Positions 27,528 through 34,979 of a stretch of 36,753 bases of DNA are shown here, piece after piece. The translations under genes and the position numbers were made by a program. The notes under the pieces were generated by a model. That model searched no databases and was not told the DNA's origin. It saw only the letters and a list, made by a program, of their open reading frames with translations. The stretch comes from a virus. Position 1 is the stretch's first letter. The number at the start of each line of letters is the position of its first letter. The DNA lies in IMG/VR virus record IMGVR_UViG_3300042691_023538, positions 1 through 36,753 of that record, one strand, 5' to 3'.

Positions 27528-28529
27528 ATGTTTGAATACTTTTACAACGAGATTCTAAGAAAGACTGTTATTGCTTTCGGAACTCTATTTAATAATATAG
27601 AGATACATCACACTAATAGTTCAAATGAAGTTGTAAGTATTTTAAAAGTTCCACTTGCTTATGGACCAACTCAAAAATTTCTTGCTAGATTGGAGCAGTC
27701 TCCGGATTTAAATAAATCCACGGCAATAACCTTACCAAGAATGTCTTTTGAATTTACCGGATTGACTTATGATCCAGGTAGAAAAGTAACAACAACGCAA
27801 ACTTTTACTGCAAAAGATTCGACTACCGGAACCGAAACAAAAAAGGCGTATATGCCCGTTCCATATAATATGCAATTTGAATTGAGCATTATGGCAAAAT
27901 TGAATGATGATGCCCTCCAAATAATAGAACAAATATTACCATACTTTCAACCATCATACAACTTAACAGTTGAGTTGGTAGATTCAATTAATGAAAAAAG
28001 AGATATACCAATAGTTCTTGAAAATATTACTATGCAGGATGACTATGAAGGAAACTTCACTACAAGAAGAGTTTTACTTTATACATTGAGATTTACTGCA
28101 AAAACATATCTATTCGGCCCAATGTCCACTGCCACAAAGGATATTGTCAAGCAGGTTTCTATCAGCTATCTTACTGGCGAAAGCAGAGACAATGCAACAA
28201 GAGAAGTTGTTTATTCCTCACAACCAAGAGCTATCAAGAATTATACCGGAATTGTTCTTACCAACTTGTCCAAAGATATTACAACAACTGACACTTTGAT
28301 AACTGTAGAAAATGCGTCTTCAATATCAATAAACAGTTATTTGGACATTGAAGGTGAGGAAGTATATGTTAAGTTGAAGTCTGGAAATATCCTCACTGTT
28401 GAAAGAGGTAGAGATGATACAACTATTACTTCACACTTAGCTGGAGCACCAATAAAATCAATCACTGCTTCAGATAATGTTTTAATAGAAGAAGGCGACG
28501 ACTTTGGATTTAGTGGTAGTATTTTATGA
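27528..28529 (+). CDS. 15: tail sheath stabilizer and completion protein gp15
   Basis: The 333-residue protein (T4 gp15 is 272) is the tail terminator that caps the sheath and tube and joins the tail to the neck. Diagnostic segments are FEYFYNEILRKTVIAFGTLF at the N-terminus, PLAYGPTQKFLARLEQ near residue 42, TLPRMSFEFTGLTYDPGRK near 65, and YNMQFELSIMAKLNDDALQI near 112. After the family core (to about 235) there is a C-terminal extension. Residues 250-312 form an RG-type module (ITVENASSISINSYLDIEG ... LTVERGRDDTTITSHLAG) that also appears in the two giant tail proteins. The extension matches the excess over T4. The SD is weak (GGT and an A tract). The gene ends in an ATGA overlap with gp16. 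Confidence 0.92.
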   Translation: MFEYFYNEILRKTVIAFGTLFNNIEIHHTNSSNEVVSILKVPLAYGPTQKFLARLEQSPDLNKSTAITLPRMSFEFTGLTYDPGRKVTTTQTFTAKDSTTGTETKKAYMPVPYNMQFELSIMAKLNDDALQIIEQILPYFQPSYNLTVELVDSINEKRDIPIVLENITMQDDYEGNFTTRRVLLYTLRFTAKTYLFGPMSTATKDIVKQVSISYLTGESRDNATREVVYSSQPRAIKNYTGIVLTNLSKDITTTDTLITVENASSISINSYLDIEGEEVYVKLKSGNILTVERGRDDTTITSHLAGAPIKSITASDNVLIEEGDDFGFSGSIL

Positions 28530-28960
28530 AAATGACTAAAAAATTTGACAAGTTGGATGATGCTTTTAATGTAGAAAGTGAGATAGTCTCTTCAGATCAA
28601 GAAGATACCATAGAAAAAATTGAAAAAGTATCATCAGCAGTTGATGATATAAAGAAAGATTATGAATATACTAGAGGAAATTTATATTCTCTGATTGAAA
28701 AGGGTCAAGAAGCAATAAATGGTATTTTAGAGTTAGCTCAGGAAAGTGAAATGCCAAGAGCATATGAAGTTGCTGGGCAGTTAATTAAAAACGTTGCTGA
28801 TGCAACAGATAAATTGATGGATCTACAGAAAAAACTAAAAGAGGTTGAAGAAGAAAAGCAGTCAAGAGGTCCAACAAATGTCACGAATGCATTGTTCGTG
28901 GGATCAACTGCAGAACTAGCAAAACTACTCAAAAAACAATCATCCGATGAAAACGTTTAA
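28526..28960 (+). CDS. 16: terminase small subunit gp16
   Basis: The 144-residue protein (T4 gp16 is 164) regulates DNA packaging by the large terminase and is expected to form an oligomeric ring through its central helices. The sequence is almost entirely helical and charged. The central region (EYTRGNLYSLIEKGQEAING and ILELAQESEMPRAYEVAGQL, about residues 50-92) is the gp16-family core with its long coiled-coil pair. A conserved C-terminal NVTNALFVGSTAELAKLL segment precedes the basic tail. The ATG at 28526 overlaps the gp15 stop as ATGA; an in-frame ATG at 28532 is the alternative. In T4, gene 17 follows directly, but here two genes are interposed. Confidence 0.9.
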   Translation: MKMTKKFDKLDDAFNVESEIVSSDQEDTIEKIEKVSSAVDDIKKDYEYTRGNLYSLIEKGQEAINGILELAQESEMPRAYEVAGQLIKNVADATDKLMDLQKKLKEVEEEKQSRGPTNVTNALFVGSTAELAKLLKKQSSDENV

Positions 28961-29102
28961 GCAGTTTCAAGAAGAGTGGTCTAATAAATATAAAAAGAGT
29001 ATTGATTGCTCAAACCCAAAAGGTTTTTCTCAACGCGCTCATTGTGCAGCGAGAAGAAAGAGAGCAAAAGGTGAAGAAACTAAGTCAAAACCAGTTGAAT
29101 GA
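28947..29102 (+). CDS. 51-aa basic Cys-containing protein, possible capsid-targeted internal protein
   Basis: The ATG at 28947 overlaps the gp16 end by 14 nt, and the frame ends in a TGA that overlaps the next ATG (ATGA at 29099-29102). The product is Lys/Arg-rich with a compact motif (SIDCSNPKGFSQRAHCAARR) carrying two cysteines. Its first ten residues, MKTFKQFQEE, resemble the N-terminal capsid-targeting peptide of T4 internal proteins (MKTYQEFIAE in IPIII, from memory). That would make it a DNA-associated protein packaged in the prohead; this is a hypothesis. The expected prohead-protease site (Leu/Ile-x-Glu) is not an exact match. It could instead be a small virion or packaging accessory protein. 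Confidence 0.7.
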   Translation: MKTFKQFQEEWSNKYKKSIDCSNPKGFSQRAHCAARRKRAKGEETKSKPVE

Positions 29103-30748
29103 AATACCAAAAATTCTCACATAAAACACCACACCTAAAAGGGAAACAACATCAGTTGGATCCCAATCTGGACCTAAAGCAGCTGGTTCATCACGCAACA
29201 GTTCAGTATGTTGACCGTGACAATGATGGTGATGTTGATGTTTATGATAATCCGAAGAAAAAAATTCCAGACGAAAATCCAATTGCTGATTTTGGAACAG
29301 TTTCTAAAAGATTAATTGCAAAACAAAAGGGAGAGATCAAGCACACCAAAAAAGGTGTTGCTTATGAAGAGACTAAATCTGGAGATGAAGGTCTTCGTGA
29401 TTGGTTTGGTAAATCAAAATCTTCTGATGGAAAGTCTGGTTGGGTTCAACTGGGAGGTAAATGGGCAGGGAAACCTTGTGCTCGTCAACCTGGACAGACT
29501 TCTACACCAAAATGCGGCAGTTCCAAAATGGCAGCAAATCTTTCTCCAGAAGAAGAAGAGACTGCAAGAAGAAGAAAGAATAGACAAGATCCCAACCAAC
29601 CAGAAAAAACTGGTGGAGCAAAACCAACTAACGTAAGAACTGAAGAGATAGACATCCAAGAAGTAAAAGATAAACCAGGAAAAGGTAGTGGTAAAAAAGA
29701 TGCATGTTACAATAAGGTAAAGTCTAGATATAGTGTTTGGCCAAGCGCATATGCTTCTGGAGCACTCGTAAAATGCCGTAAGGTTGGTGCTGATAACTGG
29801 GGAACTAAAACGGAGGAAACGCATATGCACGAAGAAGAAAGATATTGTCCATTATGTAAGAAGAGAGAAACTAGATCTGAGTGTTCTTATGGGGAGAAGG
29901 CATGGGATAAAGTGTCTGTAAAAGATGAAGAATATTCAATGGCACGTTCCGAACTTAACACTATTGTAGATGCTGTTAGAAGACTAAAAGCAAAAGTTGG
30001 AAATGGAGAAGGAAATCTAGAAGCTTGGGTACAATCAAAAATCACAAAGGCAGCAGACTATATTGATACTGCAGCAGATTACGTCGCTGGAGGAGAAATG
30101 GATGAGGCATGTTGGAGTGGATATAAGCGAGTTGGTATGAAGAAGAAAGGTAAGAAAGTCGTTCCAAACTGTGTTCCAGAAGAAACTCTGGAAGATTTGA
30201 ATGGAAACACTTTTGCCGAGGTTATTGATTTAATCAAACCAGAACCAATCAAAGGATTTAAGTCTCAGGTTGATGAGGCAACTCGTATTCAGGCAAAGGT
30301 TGGAAATTTGGTAATGGTTATCTGCATGTGGAGAGGAAAGAGTTATTCCCTAAAGATGTTCTTCCCACAAGCAAAACTCCCAAGCAAGAAAGAAGTTGAA
30401 GAGCAAATTCAAAAGGTATATCCAGGTGCAAAAGTTATCTATTCTAAAGTAACTGAGAGAGAACCTGGAGAACCATTTTTCCAAGTAGAAGACTGGCAAA
30501 AAGTTAATCGACAAGATAAAACAGATGGTTTAAGTCAGAAAGCAGTTAATGCTTATCGCAGAGAAAATCCAGGTTCAAAACTTCAAACAGCAGTAACCGA
30601 AAAGAAACCAACGGGTAAAAGAGCACAGCGTAGAAAAAATTTCTGCAGTAGAATGAGCGGTATGAAAAAAAGATTAACATCAACAGAAACCGCAAGAGAT
30701 CCAGATTCAAGAATCAACAAGGCACTTCGTCGCTGGAACTGCAATTAA
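29099..30748 (+). CDS. mosaic Lys/Cys-rich protein between the terminase genes
   Basis: The 549-residue product starts at an ATG overlapping the previous stop; an in-frame TGA lies immediately upstream. Modules in order are as follows. An EF-hand-type loop DRDNDGDVDVYD (residues 39-50) has Asp at loop positions 1, 3, 5, 7, 9 and 12. A DUF5872-like block (GWVQLGGKWAGKPCARQPG and CGSSKMAANLS) covers about 94-180. A Cys module (DACYNKVKSRYSVWPSAYAS) covers about 201-236. CPLC at 250-253 with Cys262 may bind metal. A helical region (WVQSKITKAADYIDTAADYV) leads to WSGYKRVGMKKKGKKVVPNC. A DUF6321-like C-terminus (KRAQRRKNFCSRMSGMKKR) begins near 475. Such modules recur in cyanophage proteins of unknown role. 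The charge suggests nucleic-acid contact or packaging with DNA. Residues 1-35 look atypical, and a start error or indel there is possible. Confidence 0.8.
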   Translation: MKYQKFSHKTPHLKGKQHQLDPNLDLKQLVHHATVQYVDRDNDGDVDVYDNPKKKIPDENPIADFGTVSKRLIAKQKGEIKHTKKGVAYEETKSGDEGLRDWFGKSKSSDGKSGWVQLGGKWAGKPCARQPGQTSTPKCGSSKMAANLSPEEEETARRRKNRQDPNQPEKTGGAKPTNVRTEEIDIQEVKDKPGKGSGKKDACYNKVKSRYSVWPSAYASGALVKCRKVGADNWGTKTEETHMHEEERYCPLCKKRETRSECSYGEKAWDKVSVKDEEYSMARSELNTIVDAVRRLKAKVGNGEGNLEAWVQSKITKAADYIDTAADYVAGGEMDEACWSGYKRVGMKKKGKKVVPNCVPEETLEDLNGNTFAEVIDLIKPEPIKGFKSQVDEATRIQAKVGNLVMVICMWRGKSYSLKMFFPQAKLPSKKEVEEQIQKVYPGAKVIYSKVTEREPGEPFFQVEDWQKVNRQDKTDGLSQKAVNAYRRENPGSKLQTAVTEKKPTGKRAQRRKNFCSRMSGMKKRLTSTETARDPDSRINKALRRWNCN

Positions 30749-30766
30749 TAACTAAGAGGTTTTATT

Positions 30767-32413
30767 ATGAGTGATGTATATCTTGGTAATCCTTTACTTA
30801 AAAAGGCGAATACCCCAATTGAATTTACTGAGGAGCAAGTTCTCGAATTTGTAAAGTGTCAGGATGATCCTGTTTATTTTGCGAATAACTATGTAAAGAT
30901 TGTTACTCTTGATCATGGTCTACAAACTTTTAAACCATACCACTTTCAAGAGAAGTTAATTAAAAACTTCCATCGACACAGATTTAATATCTGTAAGATG
31001 CCTCGTCAAACAGGAAAATCAACTACTGTAGTGTCTTTCCTCCTACACTACGCAGTGTTCAATGATAATGTAAATATAGGTATTCTTGCGAACAAAGCAG
31101 CAACTGCTAGAGAACTATTAGACAGACTGCAAACAGCATATGAAAATCTACCAAAGTGGATGCAACAGGGTATCATCTCTTGGAACAAGGGTTCTCTTGA
31201 ACTTGAGAATGGAAGTAAGATCTTGGCTGCTTCTACTTCTGCTTCTGCGGTTCGTGGTATGTCATTTAATATCCTATTTTTGGACGAATTTGCGTTCGTT
31301 CCAAATCACATCGCAGATTCATTCTTTGCATCAGTATATCCTACAATTACTTCGGGTAAAAACACAAAGGTAATTATTGTATCTACCCCACACGGTATGA
31401 ATCATTTCTACCGAATGTGGCATGATGCCGAGAAAGGTAAAAATGAGTATGTCTATACAGACGTTCATTGGAGTGAGGTTCCCGGAAGAGATGAGGTGTG
31501 GAAAGCACAAACTATTGCCAACACTTCTGAGCAACAGTTTAAGGTTGAGTTTGAGTGTGAATTTCTAGGTTCAGTTGATACTCTAATTGCGCCATCAAAA
31601 CTACGAAGTTTAGTTTATGACAGTCCGAGAACTCAAAGTGCTGGACTCGATGTGTATGAAGAGGTTAAAGAAAATCATGATTATGTAATTACTGTTGACG
31701 TAGCTAGAGGAGTTGGGGAAGACTACTCTGCATTTGTAGTTGTAGATATTACAGAGTTTCCGCATAGAATTGTTGCAAAGTATAGAAACAATGAGATAAA
31801 ACCGATGATGTTTCCAAACATCATATATGAGGTAGCTAAAAATTATAATGGTGCATACATTTTATGTGAAGTAAATGATATTGGAGATCAAGTAGCATCA
31901 CTTCTCCATTACGATCTGGAATATCAAAATGTTCTTATGTGCTCAATGAGAGGTCGTGCTGGGCAAATAGTTGGTCAAGGATTTTCTGGCAAGAAAACTC
32001 AACTTGGAGTTAAGATGTCCAAAACTGTTAAGAAAGTTGGATCTCTTAATCTCAAAACAATGATAGAGGAGAATAAACTCATTTTCAATGATTATGAGAT
32101 TATTAGTGAACTGACGACTTTTGTATCAAAACATAATTCATTTGAGGCAGAGGAAGGATGTAATGATGACTTGGCAATGTGTTTGGTTATCTATGCTTGG
32201 TTAGTAGCACAAGATTATTTTAAAGAACTCACTGATCAAGATATAAGAAAGAGAATATATGAAGAACAAAAAAATCAGATAGAACAAGATATGGCACCTT
32301 TTGGTTTTGTTGTTGATGGCATAAGTAGTGAAGATAGTTTTGTAGACTCTAGTGGTGATAGGTGGTTTACTGATGAATATGGCGATATGGCATATATGTG
32401 GGAGTATAGGTGA
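30767..32413 (+). CDS. 17: terminase large subunit gp17 (packaging ATPase/nuclease)
   Basis: The 548-residue protein (T4 gp17 is 610) is the packaging motor. The N-terminal ATPase has Walker A PRQTGKST at residues 79-86 and Walker B ILFLDE with Asp173-Glu174, followed by VIIVSTPHGMNHF as the coupling motif region. The C-terminal RNase H-fold nuclease shows VDVARGVGEDYSAF with Asp311, CEVNDIGD with Glu368, and CNDDLA with Asp467/Asp468. The order and spacing agree with the T4 triad D401, E458, D542. All catalytic residues are present, so it should be active. The SD is AAGAGG before the ATG. The stop overlaps the next start (TGATG). It is separated from gp16 by about 1.8 kb of inserted genes. 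Confidence 0.96.
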   Translation: MSDVYLGNPLLKKANTPIEFTEEQVLEFVKCQDDPVYFANNYVKIVTLDHGLQTFKPYHFQEKLIKNFHRHRFNICKMPRQTGKSTTVVSFLLHYAVFNDNVNIGILANKAATARELLDRLQTAYENLPKWMQQGIISWNKGSLELENGSKILAASTSASAVRGMSFNILFLDEFAFVPNHIADSFFASVYPTITSGKNTKVIIVSTPHGMNHFYRMWHDAEKGKNEYVYTDVHWSEVPGRDEVWKAQTIANTSEQQFKVEFECEFLGSVDTLIAPSKLRSLVYDSPRTQSAGLDVYEEVKENHDYVITVDVARGVGEDYSAFVVVDITEFPHRIVAKYRNNEIKPMMFPNIIYEVAKNYNGAYILCEVNDIGDQVASLLHYDLEYQNVLMCSMRGRAGQIVGQGFSGKKTQLGVKMSKTVKKVGSLNLKTMIEENKLIFNDYEIISELTTFVSKHNSFEAEEGCNDDLAMCLVIYAWLVAQDYFKELTDQDIRKRIYEEQKNQIEQDMAPFGFVVDGISSEDSFVDSSGDRWFTDEYGDMAYMWEYR

Positions 32414-32643
32414 TGGAATTAGACAAGCAGATAAACCTAGGACATTTGTTGCTTGTTGATAGAAAGTGTAGGGTGTGTGGCGAAACAAAAAATTTAATAG
32501 ACAGTTTTTATAGAACTAGGAAAGACAGGGGAGCAGTATCCTCCTCATATTCATATGAATGTAAAGAATGTACAGTAAAAAGGGTCATTGCCAATAAAAT
32601 GGTCTCTGCTGTTTTGGGAAAATGGGAATATCCTGACTGGTGA
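32413..32643 (+). CDS. small zinc-binding protein (76 aa), CxxC...CxxC
   Basis: I choose the ATG at 32413, which overlaps the gp17 stop as TGATG; a GTG at 32410 would add one residue. Cys19-x2-Cys22 (CRVCGE) and Cys50-x2-Cys53 (CKEC) form a likely zinc ribbon. Between them lies SFYRTRKDRG, a layout seen in zinc-ribbon parts of phage HNH-type and transcription-associated small proteins. No HNH catalytic motif is visible, so it is not a complete nuclease. The C-terminus ends in the aromatic KWEYPDW. Position between gp17 and gp18, in the packaging unit, offers no direct functional clue. It may be a small DNA-binding protein or the remnant of a homing endonuclease. Confidence 0.75.
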   Translation: MELDKQINLGHLLLVDRKCRVCGETKNLIDSFYRTRKDRGAVSSSYSYECKECTVKRVIANKMVSAVLGKWEYPDW

Positions 32644-32677
32644 TTAGTTCACGTCACGTTTCCCCCGTGAAAACTAA
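32644..32677 (+). terminator. hairpin between the gp17 unit and gp18
   Basis: TCACG (32654-32658) and CGTGA (32666-32670) form a 5-bp stem with a 7-nt loop TTTCCCC. It is enclosed by TTAGTT (32644-32649) and AACTAA (32672-32677), which can pair across an asymmetric internal loop. A short T-rich run follows (32680-32683), weaker than a classic terminator. It lies upstream of the gp18 late promoter, so it may end the preceding transcript or protect its 3' end. Confidence 0.45.
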
Positions 32678-32683
32678 CATTTT

Positions 32684-32691
32684 AATAAATA
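32684..32691 (+). promoter_or_regulatory. T4-type late promoter box before gp18
   Basis: AATAAATA sits just after the hairpin and 35 nt before the gp18 ATG, leaving room for a leader with the SD GGAG at 32716-32719. This is the best spaced late promoter in the window, fitting a major structural protein. Confidence 0.65.
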
Positions 32692-32726
32692 TTTTGTAGA
32701 TAAACTGAGATTTTACGGAGAAAAAA

Positions 32727-34943
32727 ATGGCGACTCCTCAATTATCTCCAGGCGTACTCGTCAGGGAAGTTGATTTAACTGTAGGAAGAGCTGATAATGT
32801 TTTAGATAATATTGGTGCTATTGCTGGACCTTTCCCAATTGGACCTGTTGACTACCCAATTGATATTACCACAGAACAAGATCTTATCAACGTATTTGGC
32901 AAACCACTGTCAACAGATGCCCAATACGAATATTGGATGAGTGCTTCATCTTTCCTTTCATATGGTGGAGTTCTCAAGGTAGTAAGAACTGGCGGAACAA
33001 CTCTCAACAATGCAAACGCTGGAGTTGGAGCAGCATCTACAACATCCCTGGATATTGATAACTACGATGATTATATCAATAATCATACAGAAGCAAACGA
33101 TTATAACTGGGCAGCAAAGAACCCTGGTTCTTGGGCAAACTCACTTAAGGTTTGTGTAATCGACGATCTTGCAGACCAAATCATCGGAATTACGACAACA
33201 AACTTGAGTGCTGCTGGCGCAGTTATTGGTTATGGAATTACTGCGGCAGTTTCTGGAACACTTCCTGGTTCGGGAAGCACTTCAAACTTTGTTGGACACA
33301 TTAAGGGAATTATCACCGGTGTTTCCACCGATGCAACAAACGCTGCTAGCACAATCAGTGTAAAGATTGTATCTAGAGTTTCTTCTGCTGGAACAGAGAC
33401 GAAGATTGACTATGCAGAAGGTGGTGCATTTAACTCATTTGATACTTCAGATAGTGTTTATTTTGTTAATAACTCTGGTATCAATACTGGTCTTTCCGCA
33501 ACCAATCCATTCACACCAGCTTCGGCAACAGACTGGTATGATCAACAAACTCTTGGATTAACCAATAGTACTGTTTTCTGGAAGTCTATCGCACCAAAAC
33601 CAACATCAAACGTATACTCACTTGATAGAAATGGTAAAGGCGATGGCATTCACGTAGTTGTTGTTGATGATCTTGGATCGGTAACAGGAATTCAAGGAAA
33701 TATTCTTGAAAAGCATGTAGGACTTTCCAAAGCACTGGATGCGATATCTGCAGTCAATTCCCCACAGAGAATATGGTACGAGCAGTACATTGCAGACTTC
33801 TCATCTCAAGTTTATGCTGGCGGAAATCCATCAAGTGCTCCAGATGCATATTGGGGAACTGCTCCAAGAGCAACTGGTTTCACTACTTACAGTGGAGTTG
33901 CTGCAGCATCATTTACTCCAGTTTCAACTGGTGATGGTCTATGGGGTCAAAACGCACAAGACACTACTTTCTCAGCAATTGGAAATATAACATACACCCT
34001 AAGTGGTGGTGTTGACTACTCTGCTGCTGGTGGAATGCAAGCAACTCTAAGCAATCTAATCACTTCATACCAACTCTTCTCAAATGCCGATGAAGTAGAA
34101 GTTGATTATCTGATTATGGGTCCTGGATTGACCGATAGAGCAGATTCTCAAGCAAAAGCAAACTATCTAATCTCTCTTGCAAACGAGAGAAAAGATTGTG
34201 TTGCTACTATTGGACCACACAGAGCAGATCTGGTTGGTCTAACCAATACAACAACTCAGACGAATAATTTGGTGAATTACTTCAGTTCACTATCATCTTC
34301 ATCTTATGCAGTATTTGACAGTGGATATAAGTATACATACGATCGTTTCAATAATAAGTTCCGTTACATTCCTTGTAACGCTGATGTTGCAGGTCTAATG
34401 ACTCGCACAAACATTGTGGCATATCCTTGGTTCTCTCCTGCAGGTCAACAGCGCGGTATCATCAACAATGCTGTTAAGTTGGCATACAACCCAAGCAAAG
34501 CACAGAGAGACAAGTTATATCCACAAAGAGTCAATGCCATCGTTACTCAACCTGGAATTGGAACTCTTCTCTTTGGCGATAAGACTGCTCTCGGATATGC
34601 ATCTGCGTTTGACAGAATCAATGTTCGTCGCCTGTTCCTCACAATCGAACAAGCACTTCAAAGAGCTGCTCAGGCACAACTCTTTGAACTGAACGATGAA
34701 CTGACAAGAGCAAACTTCAGAAACATCGTTGAACCATATCTCCGCGATGTTCAGGCAAAGAGAGGTCTTTATGGCTTCCTGGTTGTTTGCGATAGTTCAA
34801 ACAACACTCCTGATGTTATTGACAATAATGAGTTTAGAGCAGACATCTTCCTGAAGCCTGCCAAGTCCATTAACTATGTAACTCTGACGTTCGTTGCTAC
34901 CAGAACGGGTGTAAGTTTTGAAGAAGTGGCTGGTACAGTTTAA
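32727..34943 (+). CDS. 18: contractile tail sheath protein gp18
   Basis: The 738-residue protein (T4 gp18 is 659) forms the contractile sheath around the tail tube. The N-terminus is typical of the family: QLSPGVLVREVDLT, IAGPFPIGPVDYPI and SFLSYGGVLKVVRTGG near residues 5-92. The conserved C-terminal domain includes AYPWFSPAGQQRGI near 570, FDRINVRRLFLTIEQALQRA near 630 and GFLVVCDSSNNTPDVI near 685. The middle (about 95-450) is a more variable, Ser/Thr/Gly-rich outer region. It stands alone between two late promoters. It uses CGT/CGC arginine and other C-ending codons more than the giant genes, where AGA dominates. This fits high expression. Confidence 0.96.
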   Translation: MATPQLSPGVLVREVDLTVGRADNVLDNIGAIAGPFPIGPVDYPIDITTEQDLINVFGKPLSTDAQYEYWMSASSFLSYGGVLKVVRTGGTTLNNANAGVGAASTTSLDIDNYDDYINNHTEANDYNWAAKNPGSWANSLKVCVIDDLADQIIGITTTNLSAAGAVIGYGITAAVSGTLPGSGSTSNFVGHIKGIITGVSTDATNAASTISVKIVSRVSSAGTETKIDYAEGGAFNSFDTSDSVYFVNNSGINTGLSATNPFTPASATDWYDQQTLGLTNSTVFWKSIAPKPTSNVYSLDRNGKGDGIHVVVVDDLGSVTGIQGNILEKHVGLSKALDAISAVNSPQRIWYEQYIADFSSQVYAGGNPSSAPDAYWGTAPRATGFTTYSGVAAASFTPVSTGDGLWGQNAQDTTFSAIGNITYTLSGGVDYSAAGGMQATLSNLITSYQLFSNADEVEVDYLIMGPGLTDRADSQAKANYLISLANERKDCVATIGPHRADLVGLTNTTTQTNNLVNYFSSLSSSSYAVFDSGYKYTYDRFNNKFRYIPCNADVAGLMTRTNIVAYPWFSPAGQQRGIINNAVKLAYNPSKAQRDKLYPQRVNAIVTQPGIGTLLFGDKTALGYASAFDRINVRRLFLTIEQALQRAAQAQLFELNDELTRANFRNIVEPYLRDVQAKRGLYGFLVVCDSSNNTPDVIDNNEFRADIFLKPAKSINYVTLTFVATRTGVSFEEVAGTV

Positions 34944-34952
34944 CTTTATAAT

Positions 34953-34960
34953 CTAAATAA
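34953..34960 (+). promoter_or_regulatory. T4-type late promoter box before gp19
   Basis: TCTAAATA lies in the 36-nt gap after gp18 and ends 19 nt before the gp19 ATG. The strong SD AAGGAGG (34965-34971) begins 5 nt after the box, so the predicted transcript would start at about the SD itself. Confidence 0.55.
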
Positions 34961-34979
34961 CACAAGGAGGACTTAAACA

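Noticed and set aside
28983-28990. Late-promoter-like AATAAATA inside the 51-residue gene
   Set aside because: The match is good, but it lies within coding sequence of an A+T-rich genome, where such octamers occur by chance. Its distance to the next start is over 100 nt, so I did not list it as a promoter.
29316-29636. 106-residue + strand frame overlapping the mosaic protein
   Set aside because: The main frame contains recognisable DUF5872-like sequence over the same bases; this one has no motif.
29414-29830. 138-residue minus-strand frame rich in Phe, Ser and Cys
   Set aside because: It arises from the Lys/Glu-rich + strand codons of the mosaic protein. It looks membrane-like only because AAA/GAA reads as TTT/TTC on the other strand.
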